Of a stretch of 64,000 nucleotides of DNA, positions 17,881 through 25,242 are shown one piece after another. Positions within the stretch are counted from its first letter, which is position 1. The number at the start of each line of letters is the position of its first letter. The DNA comes from Flavobacterium fontis. GTDB lineage: Bacteria; Bacteroidota; Bacteroidia; Flavobacteriales; Flavobacteriaceae. The stretch spans positions 33,770 through 97,769 of the forward strand of contig NZ_FQVQ01000014.1 of NCBI RefSeq assembly GCF_900129405.1, read 5' to 3'. Both the position numbers and the translations under genes were made by a program. The notes under the pieces were generated by a model, which was not told where the DNA came from, did no database searches, and saw nothing but the letters and a program-made list of their open reading frames with translations.

Positions 17881-18639
17881 ATGGCCAGACAGAAAGGCAT
17901 AATTAAGTTGAAAGGTACTATCGGGGATATTACCTTTTACAAAACCCAAGACGGACACTTGGCACGCGAAAAAGGGGGCATTGATGCCAGCAGAATCGCA
18001 AGCGATCCTGCGTTCCAGAGAACGCGCGAAAATGGTTCCGAATTTGGAAGAGCAGGAAAAGCCGGAAAGCTTTTAAGAACTGCTTTAAGACCGTTGCTTT
18101 TGAATTCTGCTGATAGCAGAATGGTGAGCAGACTTACCCAGGCAATGGTGAAAGTAATCCAAGCTGACACAGTTAGCGATAGAGGATTACGAAACGTTAT
18201 TGATGGAGAAACTGAATTGTTATTCGGTTTTGAATTCAATATCAGGGGTAAATTAGGAACTAGTTTGTATGCTCCGTATGTTGGCGCTATTGACCGTGTT
18301 TCCGGTGAAATCACAGTTGATTTGGCCTCTTTTATGCCTGCCAACATGTTAGCTGCTCCGAGTGGAACCACTCACTTTAAAATTATCTCTGCTGGTGCAG
18401 AAGTTGATTTTGAAGCTGAAACCTATGTAGTAGCAACTTCTGAGACAGCAATTTTGCCATGGGACGCAACTGCAACAGCAGCCATCAACCAAACCAATGC
18501 GGTTACTCCGGCGAGTACTAAACCCTTGTTTTTAGCTTTGGGTATTGAATTCTACCAAGAAATCAATGGTCAAATGTACCCATTGAAAAATGGTGCATTC
18601 AACCCTTTGGCGATTGTGAAAGTTGACAGTGGCGTGTAA
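17881..18639 (+). CDS. Conserved hypothetical protein, first gene of a four-gene cassette
   Basis: The protein has 252 residues and I cannot assign a function. The start is basic (MARQKGIIKLKGTIGDITFY, then a Gly/Lys/Arg-rich stretch). The middle is helical (TRENGSEFGRAGKAGKLLRTA). From about residue 115 it is beta-rich and neutral (FEFNIRGKLGTSLYAPYV, TAILPWDATATAAINQ). There is no signal peptide or membrane helix. The style recalls phage-structural or self-assembling proteins but no motif proves it. Its stop overlaps the next start (TAATG), so the cassette is translationally coupled. The 277 bases upstream hold its likely promoter. Confidence 0.8.
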   Translation: MARQKGIIKLKGTIGDITFYKTQDGHLAREKGGIDASRIASDPAFQRTRENGSEFGRAGKAGKLLRTALRPLLLNSADSRMVSRLTQAMVKVIQADTVSDRGLRNVIDGETELLFGFEFNIRGKLGTSLYAPYVGAIDRVSGEITVDLASFMPANMLAAPSGTTHFKIISAGAEVDFEAETYVVATSETAILPWDATATAAINQTNAVTPASTKPLFLALGIEFYQEINGQMYPLKNGAFNPLAIVKVDSGV

Positions 18640-19040
18640 TGGTTCTTGTGTTGCATAGAACATATTTTCCGGAGGGAACGCAAGGGATTTTAGAATGGAA
18701 CGGCGATTTGATTTGCTATACCATCGAGCTGCCCTGGTTGGATAAACAAAAGCGAATTTCTTGTGTTCCTGAAGGAGAATATATTTTACAGAAGCGTTTC
18801 AGTAAAAAATTTGGATGGCACTTGCATTTAGTGAATGTTCCGGGAAGAGATTACATCTTGATTCATCCCGCCAATGATGCCAAAAAAGAATTATTAGGTT
18901 GTATTGCTCCTGTTACTACGCACACCGGGATTGGAAAAGGAAATTATTCCAGAAAAGCATTTTCGAAAGTTAAGGATTTGGTTTATCCGGTTCTCTCCGA
19001 TAATCAAGTTGTAAAAATTCTAATCACTACTAAATCATAA
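18639..19040 (+). CDS. DUF5675-family protein
   Basis: The protein has 133 residues with the features I associate with DUF5675: LHRTYFPEGTQGILEWNG, CYTIELPWLDKQKRISCVPEGEY and RDYILIHPANDAKKELLGCI. It has conserved aromatic and Cys/His residues and no signal peptide. The family is common in Bacteroidota phages and islands and looks enzyme-like, but its activity is not established to my knowledge. It overlaps the upstream gene by one base and is followed by two tiny membrane proteins. Confidence 0.78.
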   Translation: MVLVLHRTYFPEGTQGILEWNGDLICYTIELPWLDKQKRISCVPEGEYILQKRFSKKFGWHLHLVNVPGRDYILIHPANDAKKELLGCIAPVTTHTGIGKGNYSRKAFSKVKDLVYPVLSDNQVVKILITTKS

Positions 19041-19044
19041 AATC

Positions 19045-19311
19045 ATGAATGTAGTTCAAAGGGCAGCTGCCCCAACCCCGAAGTTTTTTAAGATTTTGCG
19101 AACCATTGGCTTGGCATTATTGGCCGTAAGTGGTAGCATCATAGCTGCACCTGTAGCTTTGCCGGCCGTAGTTGTCACCATTGCCGGATATTCAGCCGTA
19201 GCCGGCGGAGTACTTTCGGCAGTCAGTCAGATAACTGTTGAGGACAAGGTCCTTCGACAAGCCCTGGATGACAAGGCTAAAAACCTCAATAAACCTCGTG
19301 ATGGAGACTAA
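19045..19311 (+). CDS. Small hydrophobic membrane protein
   Basis: The protein has 88 residues. A basic start (APTPKFFKILR) is followed by a long hydrophobic, Gly/Ala/Val-rich stretch (about 22-62) long enough for two membrane passes. The tail is charged (EDKVLRQALDDKAKNLNKPRDGD). Size and layout are holin-like. It overlaps the next gene by 11 bases. Function is inferred only from shape and company. Confidence 0.65.
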   Translation: MNVVQRAAAPTPKFFKILRTIGLALLAVSGSIIAAPVALPAVVVTIAGYSAVAGGVLSAVSQITVEDKVLRQALDDKAKNLNKPRDGD

Positions 19312-19477
19312 TCTTTCCATCAAAACGGGAACTGCTTCCGGAACAGTTTTGAGCATTTTGCCCAATATACTCTCGGAAGATATTGTAAAAACAATTATCT
19401 TAGCGGTGATTGGAGCAACAGTAAGTTTTTCCGTTTCTCTATTCCTTAAATGGGTAACAAAATCTAAAAAACAATAG
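19301..19477 (+). CDS. Very small single-pass membrane protein
   Basis: The protein has 58 residues from ATG 19301 (METNLSIKTGTASG). The frame is open further upstream, but this start overlaps the previous gene by 11 bases, as expected in a compact cassette. One membrane helix (about 31-50, TIILAVIGATVSFSVSLFL) ends in a basic tail (KWVTKSKKQ), giving an N-out or N-in single-pass protein. It closes the four-gene cassette, and a terminator follows 36 bases later. Confidence 0.6.
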   Translation: METNLSIKTGTASGTVLSILPNILSEDIVKTIILAVIGATVSFSVSLFLKWVTKSKKQ

Positions 19478-19513
19478 TCCGGTTTTGATTGGTAACCTTT
19501 ACCGGATATGAGA

Positions 19514-19542
19514 AAGCCTAGTCGTTAGACCAGGCTTTTTTT
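19514..19542. terminator. Terminator between the cassette and the DUF6943 gene
   Basis: The stem is AAGCCT-a-GTC / GAC-c-AGGCTT with a GTTA loop and a T-run to the right. It shares the unusual layout (CCT-a-GTC / GAC-c-AGG) of the terminator at 54075-54101. Confidence 0.8.
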
Positions 19543-19963
19543 ATTTATTACAGTACCGATACAAAATAGCTTTCCGCAAATCATTTATAAGGATTAAATT
19601 CTCATGAAATTGTTTTTCCTTTTGCTGGAGCAGTTTCAGCGCGGTTATATTTTTTTGGTGCTGCTCGTGTTCTTCCATCATAGTTTTTGCTCTTGGAGTG
19701 AATTCATTTTTGAAATCCGGAAGGCGCAAAAATGGTATTACGGAGCCGATTAGGAATTGATGCCAGAATTTGGTTTGCCATAAGCTGAAGGCAATAAAAT
19801 AGAAGTTTTCGCAGTCCTCTTCATGTTGTAAGAGTATCACAAAGCTATTTGTAAACGGCTCTTTTTGGGGTTTGCCGCTGTTTAATCCTTTGTTTAGGAT
19901 GAACAAATGCGGTTTTGAATAGTTAGTTCCTGGTCTGTGGGTTTTGATGATAAAATTGGTCAT
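19541..19963 (-). CDS. DUF6943-like mobile-element protein
   Basis: The protein has 140 residues from ATG 19963 (MTNFIIKTHRPGTNYSKPH). The longer open frame adds a non-conserved N-terminus. It contains LFILNKGLNSGKPQKEPFTN and FWHQFLIGSVIPFLRLPDF, a pattern I know from Bacteroides/Flavobacterium mobile elements (DUF6943). There is no signal peptide. The C-terminal third is a charged coiled-coil-like helix. Function is unknown. It is convergent with the four-gene cassette. Confidence 0.7.
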   Translation of the reverse strand: MTNFIIKTHRPGTNYSKPHLFILNKGLNSGKPQKEPFTNSFVILLQHEEDCENFYFIAFSLWQTKFWHQFLIGSVIPFLRLPDFKNEFTPRAKTMMEEHEQHQKNITALKLLQQKEKQFHENLILINDLRKAILYRYCNK

Positions 19964-20309
19964 GGCTTCGGAATTAAAGTTAACATCTTCCTGTTCCTGT
20001 CTTGAGCGGTGGTTCCGGGTTATCACCCTGCCCCACACACAAATTTTTCAAAAGAAAAAAGGAAAAAAAAGAAAGCCGTTTGACCTTGTGGAAGGTTTCT
20101 AAAAAGCCAGTTTTTTGGATGAAATACTACCCGCAGGGTGGAGATTTTAGCCAAAACCCAAAGGGCTTGAACTTGCTTTTTTGAATACCTGCAACATAGA
20201 TTTGCTCTCTTTTTTTTATTTTTTATTTTGAAATATCTAATCAAATTTTCCTTGTTTGTTTGGATGAAATTTTGAATTAATGAGTCTTGATTTATGCAGG
20301 AATGTTCTT

Positions 20310-21200
20310 GAAAGGGTATCCATTTTTTTGGACGGATGGAAAGTCCAAATCAAATAATAAAAACGTTTTTCATCCGGCAGAAAAATTGGATACTCTTTCT
20401 TCTCATTTGATTTTTGAGGATGCTTGAGTCGTGTTCAGTAATCAGTAGTTAGTGTACAGTCGGAATGTTAATATGGAAATGGAAGCATCTTCAAAAAACA
20501 ATGTAAAAACTTACCTAGTGCGATGGGGCAGTAGCGCAAGCAAGGGTATTATTTTTTTATTTGTTTATCGAGATGTTCTAATTGGTTTAATGGAAAAGCT
20601 GCTGCCATAGACTTGAAAGAAATACAATCCTTATAGTATGTCATTACTATTATTATGAACGGTATGGCATCGGCTTTTCCGTTAAAGCAATTACTGCTGT
20701 TTTTCTAGCAAATAAAAAAATAATACTCTTGCAGGGAATTTTGGTTTTGTGGGTAATAAAATGGCTTTTACCATAGGCAAATAAACTGAAAAATTAAAGC
20801 CATTTTATTACTTACAAAAGCAATACAACTACTTCCTATTTAAATGCAAAGATGATAAAGACAATTAACGCAAACGTTCTTAAAAAGAAATAACAACGCT
20901 AAAGTTTACGATGAAATGGCGAGCGTTGTTAAAGACAGTGGCGAAGGACGGTATTTTTTTGTAGCTGGGTGGTGCGATGGGAGCTGCAAAAAATGTTGTC
21001 CTGAAGCCACTGGCAAGCGCGTTGGGTGTGCGGCTTTTTTACATAATGTTATTATAGTGCATACGGTAACTTCTTTTGGATTGGGATTTTGGTGATGCAC
21101 TATAATGCCACATTATGTAAAGAAGCTTTGGGAAAAAAATTACTGGCGCAAGTTGCGAAGCGTACGGGTTTTTTCTAAAAACTGTGCCAGTAATTTTTTT
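20310..21200 (+). repeat. Array of long imperfect palindromes in a 1.4-kb gene-free stretch
   Basis: Between 19964 and 21389 I find no convincing gene. Instead there is a row of long hairpins. Arms are: A 20310-20338 / 20371-20399; B 20411-20425 / 20483-20497; C outer 20540-20565 / 20707-20732 and C inner 20581-20609 / 20663-20691; D 20741-20768 / 20796-20823; E 20891-20900 / 20922-20931 (perfect); F 20936-20966 / 20982-21012; G 21032-21062 / 21095-21127; H 21133-21147 / 21186-21200 (perfect). Across the stems I count about seventeen G.T wobbles and no A.C mismatch when read on the plus strand. This suggests a folded plus-strand RNA or single-stranded DNA. Confidence 0.8.
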
Positions 21201-21336
21201 GGAGCGTTGGCAAAGGAGTGGCAACTGGAATGTAAAACGTCCTTTTAACCTATGAGCGAAAAAGTCAATTGTTTTAAAAACAAATATTAATCAAAAACTA
21301 TTATATTTTTTTACAGTCCAGTTTTAAATTTTACTT

Positions 21337-21366
21337 AAAAAAAAATGCTTGTTTTACAACAAGCAT
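21337..21366 (-). terminator. Terminator of the copper-resistance gene run
   Basis: The stem ATGCTTGTT (21345-21353) / AACAAGCAT (21358-21366) has a run of A to its left, which is a T-run on the minus strand. It lies just past the multicopper oxidase stop. Confidence 0.85.
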
Positions 21367-21389
21367 CTTAAATATTAATTTAAAAAAAA

Positions 21390-23645
21390 TTAATAATTCA
21401 AAGTAGCTCCCAATCCAAATCCCATATCACTGTCATAATGAGTCGTTATGCCAAAGTTTCTTTTTACTATGTAACGCAATGCTGCCATATATTCTTTATC
21501 TGTATTCCACATTAAACTCATTCGTAGTCTTTTAGAAACTGGAATATCTTTTCGTTCCAATTGGAAACGAACATTTCCATCTGTGAATACTTCTACTTGA
21601 GCCATAATAAGCATTGGTAAAGTATAATTTATACCAGCACTAAAAACAGCTCGATTGTCTTTAGTATTGGTTTGTCCAAAAAGATTATGTTCTTGTTCAT
21701 CTATACCCATTTTCCTGTATCTCCAATCAAAACCAATGAAAGGCATTAGCCATTGCATTTTACCGATATATCGTCCGATATGTGTTTCGGTTTCGTAACC
21801 GTGCATATCATTGTATCCTAATCTCCATTCTGTTCCAATGCTCCAACGTGTGCTTTGATACATTGCTTCTCCATCGTTTCCGTTGGTAGCAAAATCATTT
21901 TCTGCCATAAAATGAAATTTCCTATCATCGGCAAATAATTTTCTTTGTGCTAATTTGGGATTTGGAATAAGTGGATTTGGAGCTTGGTTTTCGTAGGTAA
22001 AAACTCTTCCCATACCTGCCATCATGTGGTATAAAATATGACAATGAAAAAACCAATCGCCTTCAACATTTGCATTGAATTCAATAATATTTGTTTCCAT
22101 TGGCATTAGATCCATTACATTTTTTAAAGGCGCAAACTCTTCTTGACCATTAATAATTCTGAAATCATGACCATGCAAGTGCATTGGATGACGCATCATG
22201 GAACCGTTGTAAAGCGTAATTCTAATATTTTCTCCTTTTTTTATAAGTATTTTATCGGTTTCAGAAACTACTTTATTGTCTAAACTCCAAACGTATCGGT
22301 TCATATTTCCTGTAAGCTCAAAACGAAGTTCTTTTACTGGTGCATCTTTGGGTAATGTCGTTTTATCAGTTGCTTTTAGCATTGCATAGTTGAGTGTTGT
22401 AATACTAGATAGCTTATTGGCATTGTATTGATTTTGATTATGGTTGGAATGGTCATTTTTCATTTCCATACTACTCTCATTTTCTTTGTTTTTTGCATTT
22501 GTAGCACCAGTTATTTCTGGATACATTACTACATTCATATCCATTTGGTTTAAGGACATACTCATTCCCATATCGTCCAAGTCGCCGTTCATTTTCATCA
22601 TGCCATTCATCATTTTCATACCTTCAAAATATTTTAATTTAGGTAAAGGAGCAATTAATTGTTTGATGCCATTGCCAATGTATAATGAAGTTGATTTAGT
22701 TCTATCTTCTGGAGTTGCTAAAAATTCGTAGGAAGTATTATCGGCAGGAATTGTAACAATAACATCATAGGTTTCTGATACTGCAATCAATAATCGATCA
22801 ACTTCAACTGGTTCAACATCGTTACCATCACTGGCAACTACAGTAATTTTTCCACCAGCATAAGTCAACCAAAAATAAGATGAAGCACCGCCATTTGCTA
22901 TTCGCAATCGAACTTTATCACCACCTTTAAATTGCGATAATTGGTTTTCATTTTTACCATTAATTAGAAACTTGTCATAATATACATCGCTTACATCCAT
23001 TGCGTTCATTCGTTTCCATTCGTTGGCAATTTTTGTTTTGAAATGACCTTGCCTAATAGCTTCCGCATAACTTTGTGTTGTGCCTTTTTTGATGGCAAAC
23101 CAATCGGTTGCGTTGTGTAACATTCGATGAATGTTTTCGGGTTTTAAATCGGTCCATTCACTTAAAATTACTGGAACAGTTGGTAAATCATCTATTCCTT
23201 TTCGAAATGTTTTATCATTTTGTTTTTTGTTCATGATGAACATACCATACATGCCGATTTGTTCTTGTAAACCCGAATGACTGTGATACCAATGTGTTCC
23301 GTTTTGTATGATTGGGAAAGTGTATTTATGAATTGTTCCGGGTTTGATAGGCATTTGCGTTAAATTTGGTACACCATCTTCTTTATTAGGTAAAAATAGT
23401 CCGTGCCAATGTAACGATGTGCTTTCTTTTAATTCGTTGTGTACATAAATTTCGGCAATATCACCTTCGGTAAACGTTAGTGTTGGCATTGGAATTTGAC
23501 CATTAACTGCTATGGCTCTTTTTTCTTTACCAGAATAATTGACAATAGTATCGCGAACATACAAATCGTAACGCACTATGTTTTGCGCAACAAGTAAATG
23601 AGTAATAAAAAACAGAAAAACGATAATTAATACTTTAGTTTTCAT
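21390..23645 (-). CDS. Multicopper oxidase (CopA-type) with C-terminal beta-barrel-like domain
   Basis: The protein has 751 residues and a signal peptide (1-20, ending LLVAQ). It should oxidise Cu(I) or bind copper outside the cytoplasm. Type-2/3 copper ligands are in H79-W-H81-G and H118-W-Y-H121-S-H123-SG. The remaining sets are in HPMHLHGHDF (about residues 484-493) and HCHILYHMMAGMG (about 532-544). A Met-rich insert near 345-375 (MKMMNGMMKMNG...) is typical of CopA-like copper oxidases. The last ~185 residues, from about 565, look like an outer-membrane beta-barrel with aromatic-ending strands and a C-terminal Tyr, reminiscent of CopB. This fused layout is unusual and the barrel is inferred by eye. 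It is the last gene of the cluster. Confidence 0.9.
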   Translation of the reverse strand: MKTKVLIIVFLFFITHLLVAQNIVRYDLYVRDTIVNYSGKEKRAIAVNGQIPMPTLTFTEGDIAEIYVHNELKESTSLHWHGLFLPNKEDGVPNLTQMPIKPGTIHKYTFPIIQNGTHWYHSHSGLQEQIGMYGMFIMNKKQNDKTFRKGIDDLPTVPVILSEWTDLKPENIHRMLHNATDWFAIKKGTTQSYAEAIRQGHFKTKIANEWKRMNAMDVSDVYYDKFLINGKNENQLSQFKGGDKVRLRIANGGASSYFWLTYAGGKITVVASDGNDVEPVEVDRLLIAVSETYDVIVTIPADNTSYEFLATPEDRTKSTSLYIGNGIKQLIAPLPKLKYFEGMKMMNGMMKMNGDLDDMGMSMSLNQMDMNVVMYPEITGATNAKNKENESSMEMKNDHSNHNQNQYNANKLSSITTLNYAMLKATDKTTLPKDAPVKELRFELTGNMNRYVWSLDNKVVSETDKILIKKGENIRITLYNGSMMRHPMHLHGHDFRIINGQEEFAPLKNVMDLMPMETNIIEFNANVEGDWFFHCHILYHMMAGMGRVFTYENQAPNPLIPNPKLAQRKLFADDRKFHFMAENDFATNGNDGEAMYQSTRWSIGTEWRLGYNDMHGYETETHIGRYIGKMQWLMPFIGFDWRYRKMGIDEQEHNLFGQTNTKDNRAVFSAGINYTLPMLIMAQVEVFTDGNVRFQLERKDIPVSKRLRMSLMWNTDKEYMAALRYIVKRNFGITTHYDSDMGFGLGATLNY

Positions 23646-23649
23646 AATT

Positions 23650-24522
23650 TTAATTTTTTAATATTATTTCCCAATCCGCTATTCTTTTATTTAGTGTCTC
23701 GATTGTAGTTTTCATTTTTTCCTTATCAGCCAAAGTAATTGCTCTTTTTGCTGCTTCAATTGCATTGGTATAATCTTTTAATTCGGATGCTATTTTTTGT
23801 CTCAAATTTGGGTAATAGAAGTTTTCAGGGTTTAATTTTTCTGCTTCTAAAAGCCAAATTATTGCCTGTTTATAATCTCTATTTGTGCTGTAATAATAAT
23901 TAGCTGCCTGAAACAATAAATTGGCATCCTGGGTTTTTCCTTTTATGATATGTTGTTCTATCAATGCTACTATTGTATCATCTTCTTGGCTTTTTATTGG
24001 TATTTTAACCATCGTATTTTCCCAAAGTATTTTCAGAAATGCTTCACCCTTACTGTTGATGTCATTTAAATCGATTGTAAATGTTTCATAGAAGTTAGAG
24101 CTTTTTTCGACAGGAACTTTGAAACGCATCACATCCTTTTTTTCATCATAGCCGGTTTCGCCATGTAAAGTAGTATCTGTGTTGATAATTATAGTCCACT
24201 CATTGATTGAAGGAATTGTGAATATTGAGTAACTACCTGTTTTTAATACATTGTTGCCAAATGAAATATCTTCGGAAGTAGTTATTACAGTACAATCACT
24301 TGCCCCTGTTCGCCAAAGTTTATCAAATGGTACTAACTCCCCAAATATTTTTCGTCCTCTGACTAAAGGTCTGCTATATGAAATTTTTATTTTTGCGCTA
24401 CCCACTTCTTGCTCATACGATGCTGCAGGGCTAGCTGCAGTTACTCTAATTTGAACTTTGTCTTGTGCTGACAGTATTACAGATTGCAAAAGCATAAAGC
24501 TTAATAGGATGTTTTTTTTCAT
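23650..24522 (-). CDS. DUF2911 protein with TPR-like tail
   Basis: This secreted or periplasmic protein has 290 residues. The signal peptide is MKKNILLSFMLLQSVILSAQ. Residues ~25-175 match the DUF2911 pattern (SYSRPLVRGRKIFGELVPF, LWRTGASDCTVITTSEDI, TGSYSIFTIP). Residues ~180-290 are helical repeats of TPR type (DANLLFQAANYYYSTNRDY, AIIWLLEAEKLNPENF). The molecular function of DUF2911 is not established. Here it sits four bases upstream of the multicopper oxidase, so a link to envelope copper handling is likely but inferred. Confidence 0.85.
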   Translation of the reverse strand: MKKNILLSFMLLQSVILSAQDKVQIRVTAASPAASYEQEVGSAKIKISYSRPLVRGRKIFGELVPFDKLWRTGASDCTVITTSEDISFGNNVLKTGSYSIFTIPSINEWTIIINTDTTLHGETGYDEKKDVMRFKVPVEKSSNFYETFTIDLNDINSKGEAFLKILWENTMVKIPIKSQEDDTIVALIEQHIIKGKTQDANLLFQAANYYYSTNRDYKQAIIWLLEAEKLNPENFYYPNLRQKIASELKDYTNAIEAAKRAITLADKEKMKTTIETLNKRIADWEIILKN

Positions 24523-24551
24523 TTATTTTAATTTTTAAATATGTTGGAATA

Positions 24552-24632
24552 TTAATCTAATTCTTTAAGCTTAGCTTTCATTTTGTTAGCTTCCGCATGC
24601 TGCCCTGTACTATTTTTAGCAGCACTTTTCAC
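24552..24632 (-). other. Short coding-like tail in another frame after the MerC gene
   Basis: A frame shifted relative to the MerC-like gene, overlapping its last 17 bases, reads 26 residues of helix-like sequence from GTG 24632 (VKSAAKNSTG...KMKAKLKELD) to a stop. It could be a mini-protein, a frameshift extension or a remnant. Evidence is only its composition. Confidence 0.2.
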
Positions 24633-25224
24633 CTGATTGAATAGGTGGACATTTTACAGTGCCATAGCTGCAATAAACACAACAATCACCTTGTTTAGGT
24701 TTCACTATTTTTTTACAGTTTTCGCATTCATAGAAGAATTGACAAGCATCAGTAGGCATCATTTCTTCTTTTTTGTGACCGCAATGTGGACATGTTATTT
24801 TTGATTTCAGTTCTACTGATTTACCGTTGTACATCGTGCAAGTATTACAGCCATAGTGAAGTTTGTTTCTATGATAATTGACTATTGTAGCGATAAGAAG
24901 CCCGAACATACCAGTATATAAAAAATAGGACTGATAATCATTATTACAAAAGTAATAGCTGTAAAAAATGATTATTGTACTTGGAATAGCTATCAACAAA
25001 GGATATAGGCATCTATGCAGGCGATAGGAAAGAAAAAAGCCAACTAAAGATAATAGGACCATCCCTTGAAAAATCCACATTGTCCAACCTCCAAAAAGTT
25101 CAAAACTACCTAAACCTAAAGCAGATGCTACAAATGCAAAAAGAGGGAAACAGCAAGGCGAAAGCAATGCTGTAAAGAACATCCCGATTGTTCCTAATTT
25201 ATCTATGTTATTTTTTAGTTTCAT
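24616..25224 (-). CDS. MerC-like membrane protein fused to a GDCCVxC metal-binding domain
   Basis: The protein has 202 residues. Four hydrophobic segments (about 8-35, 45-65, 72-92 and 98-115) carry the MerC-like pair of adjacent cysteines in SPCCFPLF, a likely metal-binding site for mercuric-ion uptake proteins. The C-terminal third is a cytoplasmic Cys-rich module: CPHCGH, CENCKKI and the GDCCVYCSYG signature of GDCCVxC proteins. The combination suggests capture and hand-over of thiophilic ions such as Hg(II) or Cu(I). No merA is present, so true mercury detoxification is unproven. It follows the Cu-ATPase gene. Confidence 0.82.
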   Translation of the reverse strand: MKLKNNIDKLGTIGMFFTALLSPCCFPLFAFVASALGLGSFELFGGWTMWIFQGMVLLSLVGFFLSYRLHRCLYPLLIAIPSTIIIFYSYYFCNNDYQSYFLYTGMFGLLIATIVNYHRNKLHYGCNTCTMYNGKSVELKSKITCPHCGHKKEEMMPTDACQFFYECENCKKIVKPKQGDCCVYCSYGTVKCPPIQSGEKCC

Positions 25225-25242
25225 TCGTGTTATCGTTAATTA

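Noticed and set aside
20002..20244. Open frames of 60-73 codons on both strands at 20002-20244
   Set aside because: They are low-complexity Lys/Phe-rich frames in A/T runs, without a plausible start, and mutually overlapping.
20891..20931. Integron attC site (AACAACGCT / AGCGTTGTT)
   Set aside because: The outer pair recalls attC ends, but the inner conserved pair and spacing are missing, and no integron integrase or cassette order is present. Kept only as hairpin E.
24616..25224. Mercury-resistance (mer) operon
   Set aside because: Only a MerC-like protein is present; MerA, MerT, MerP and MerR are not recognised nearby.
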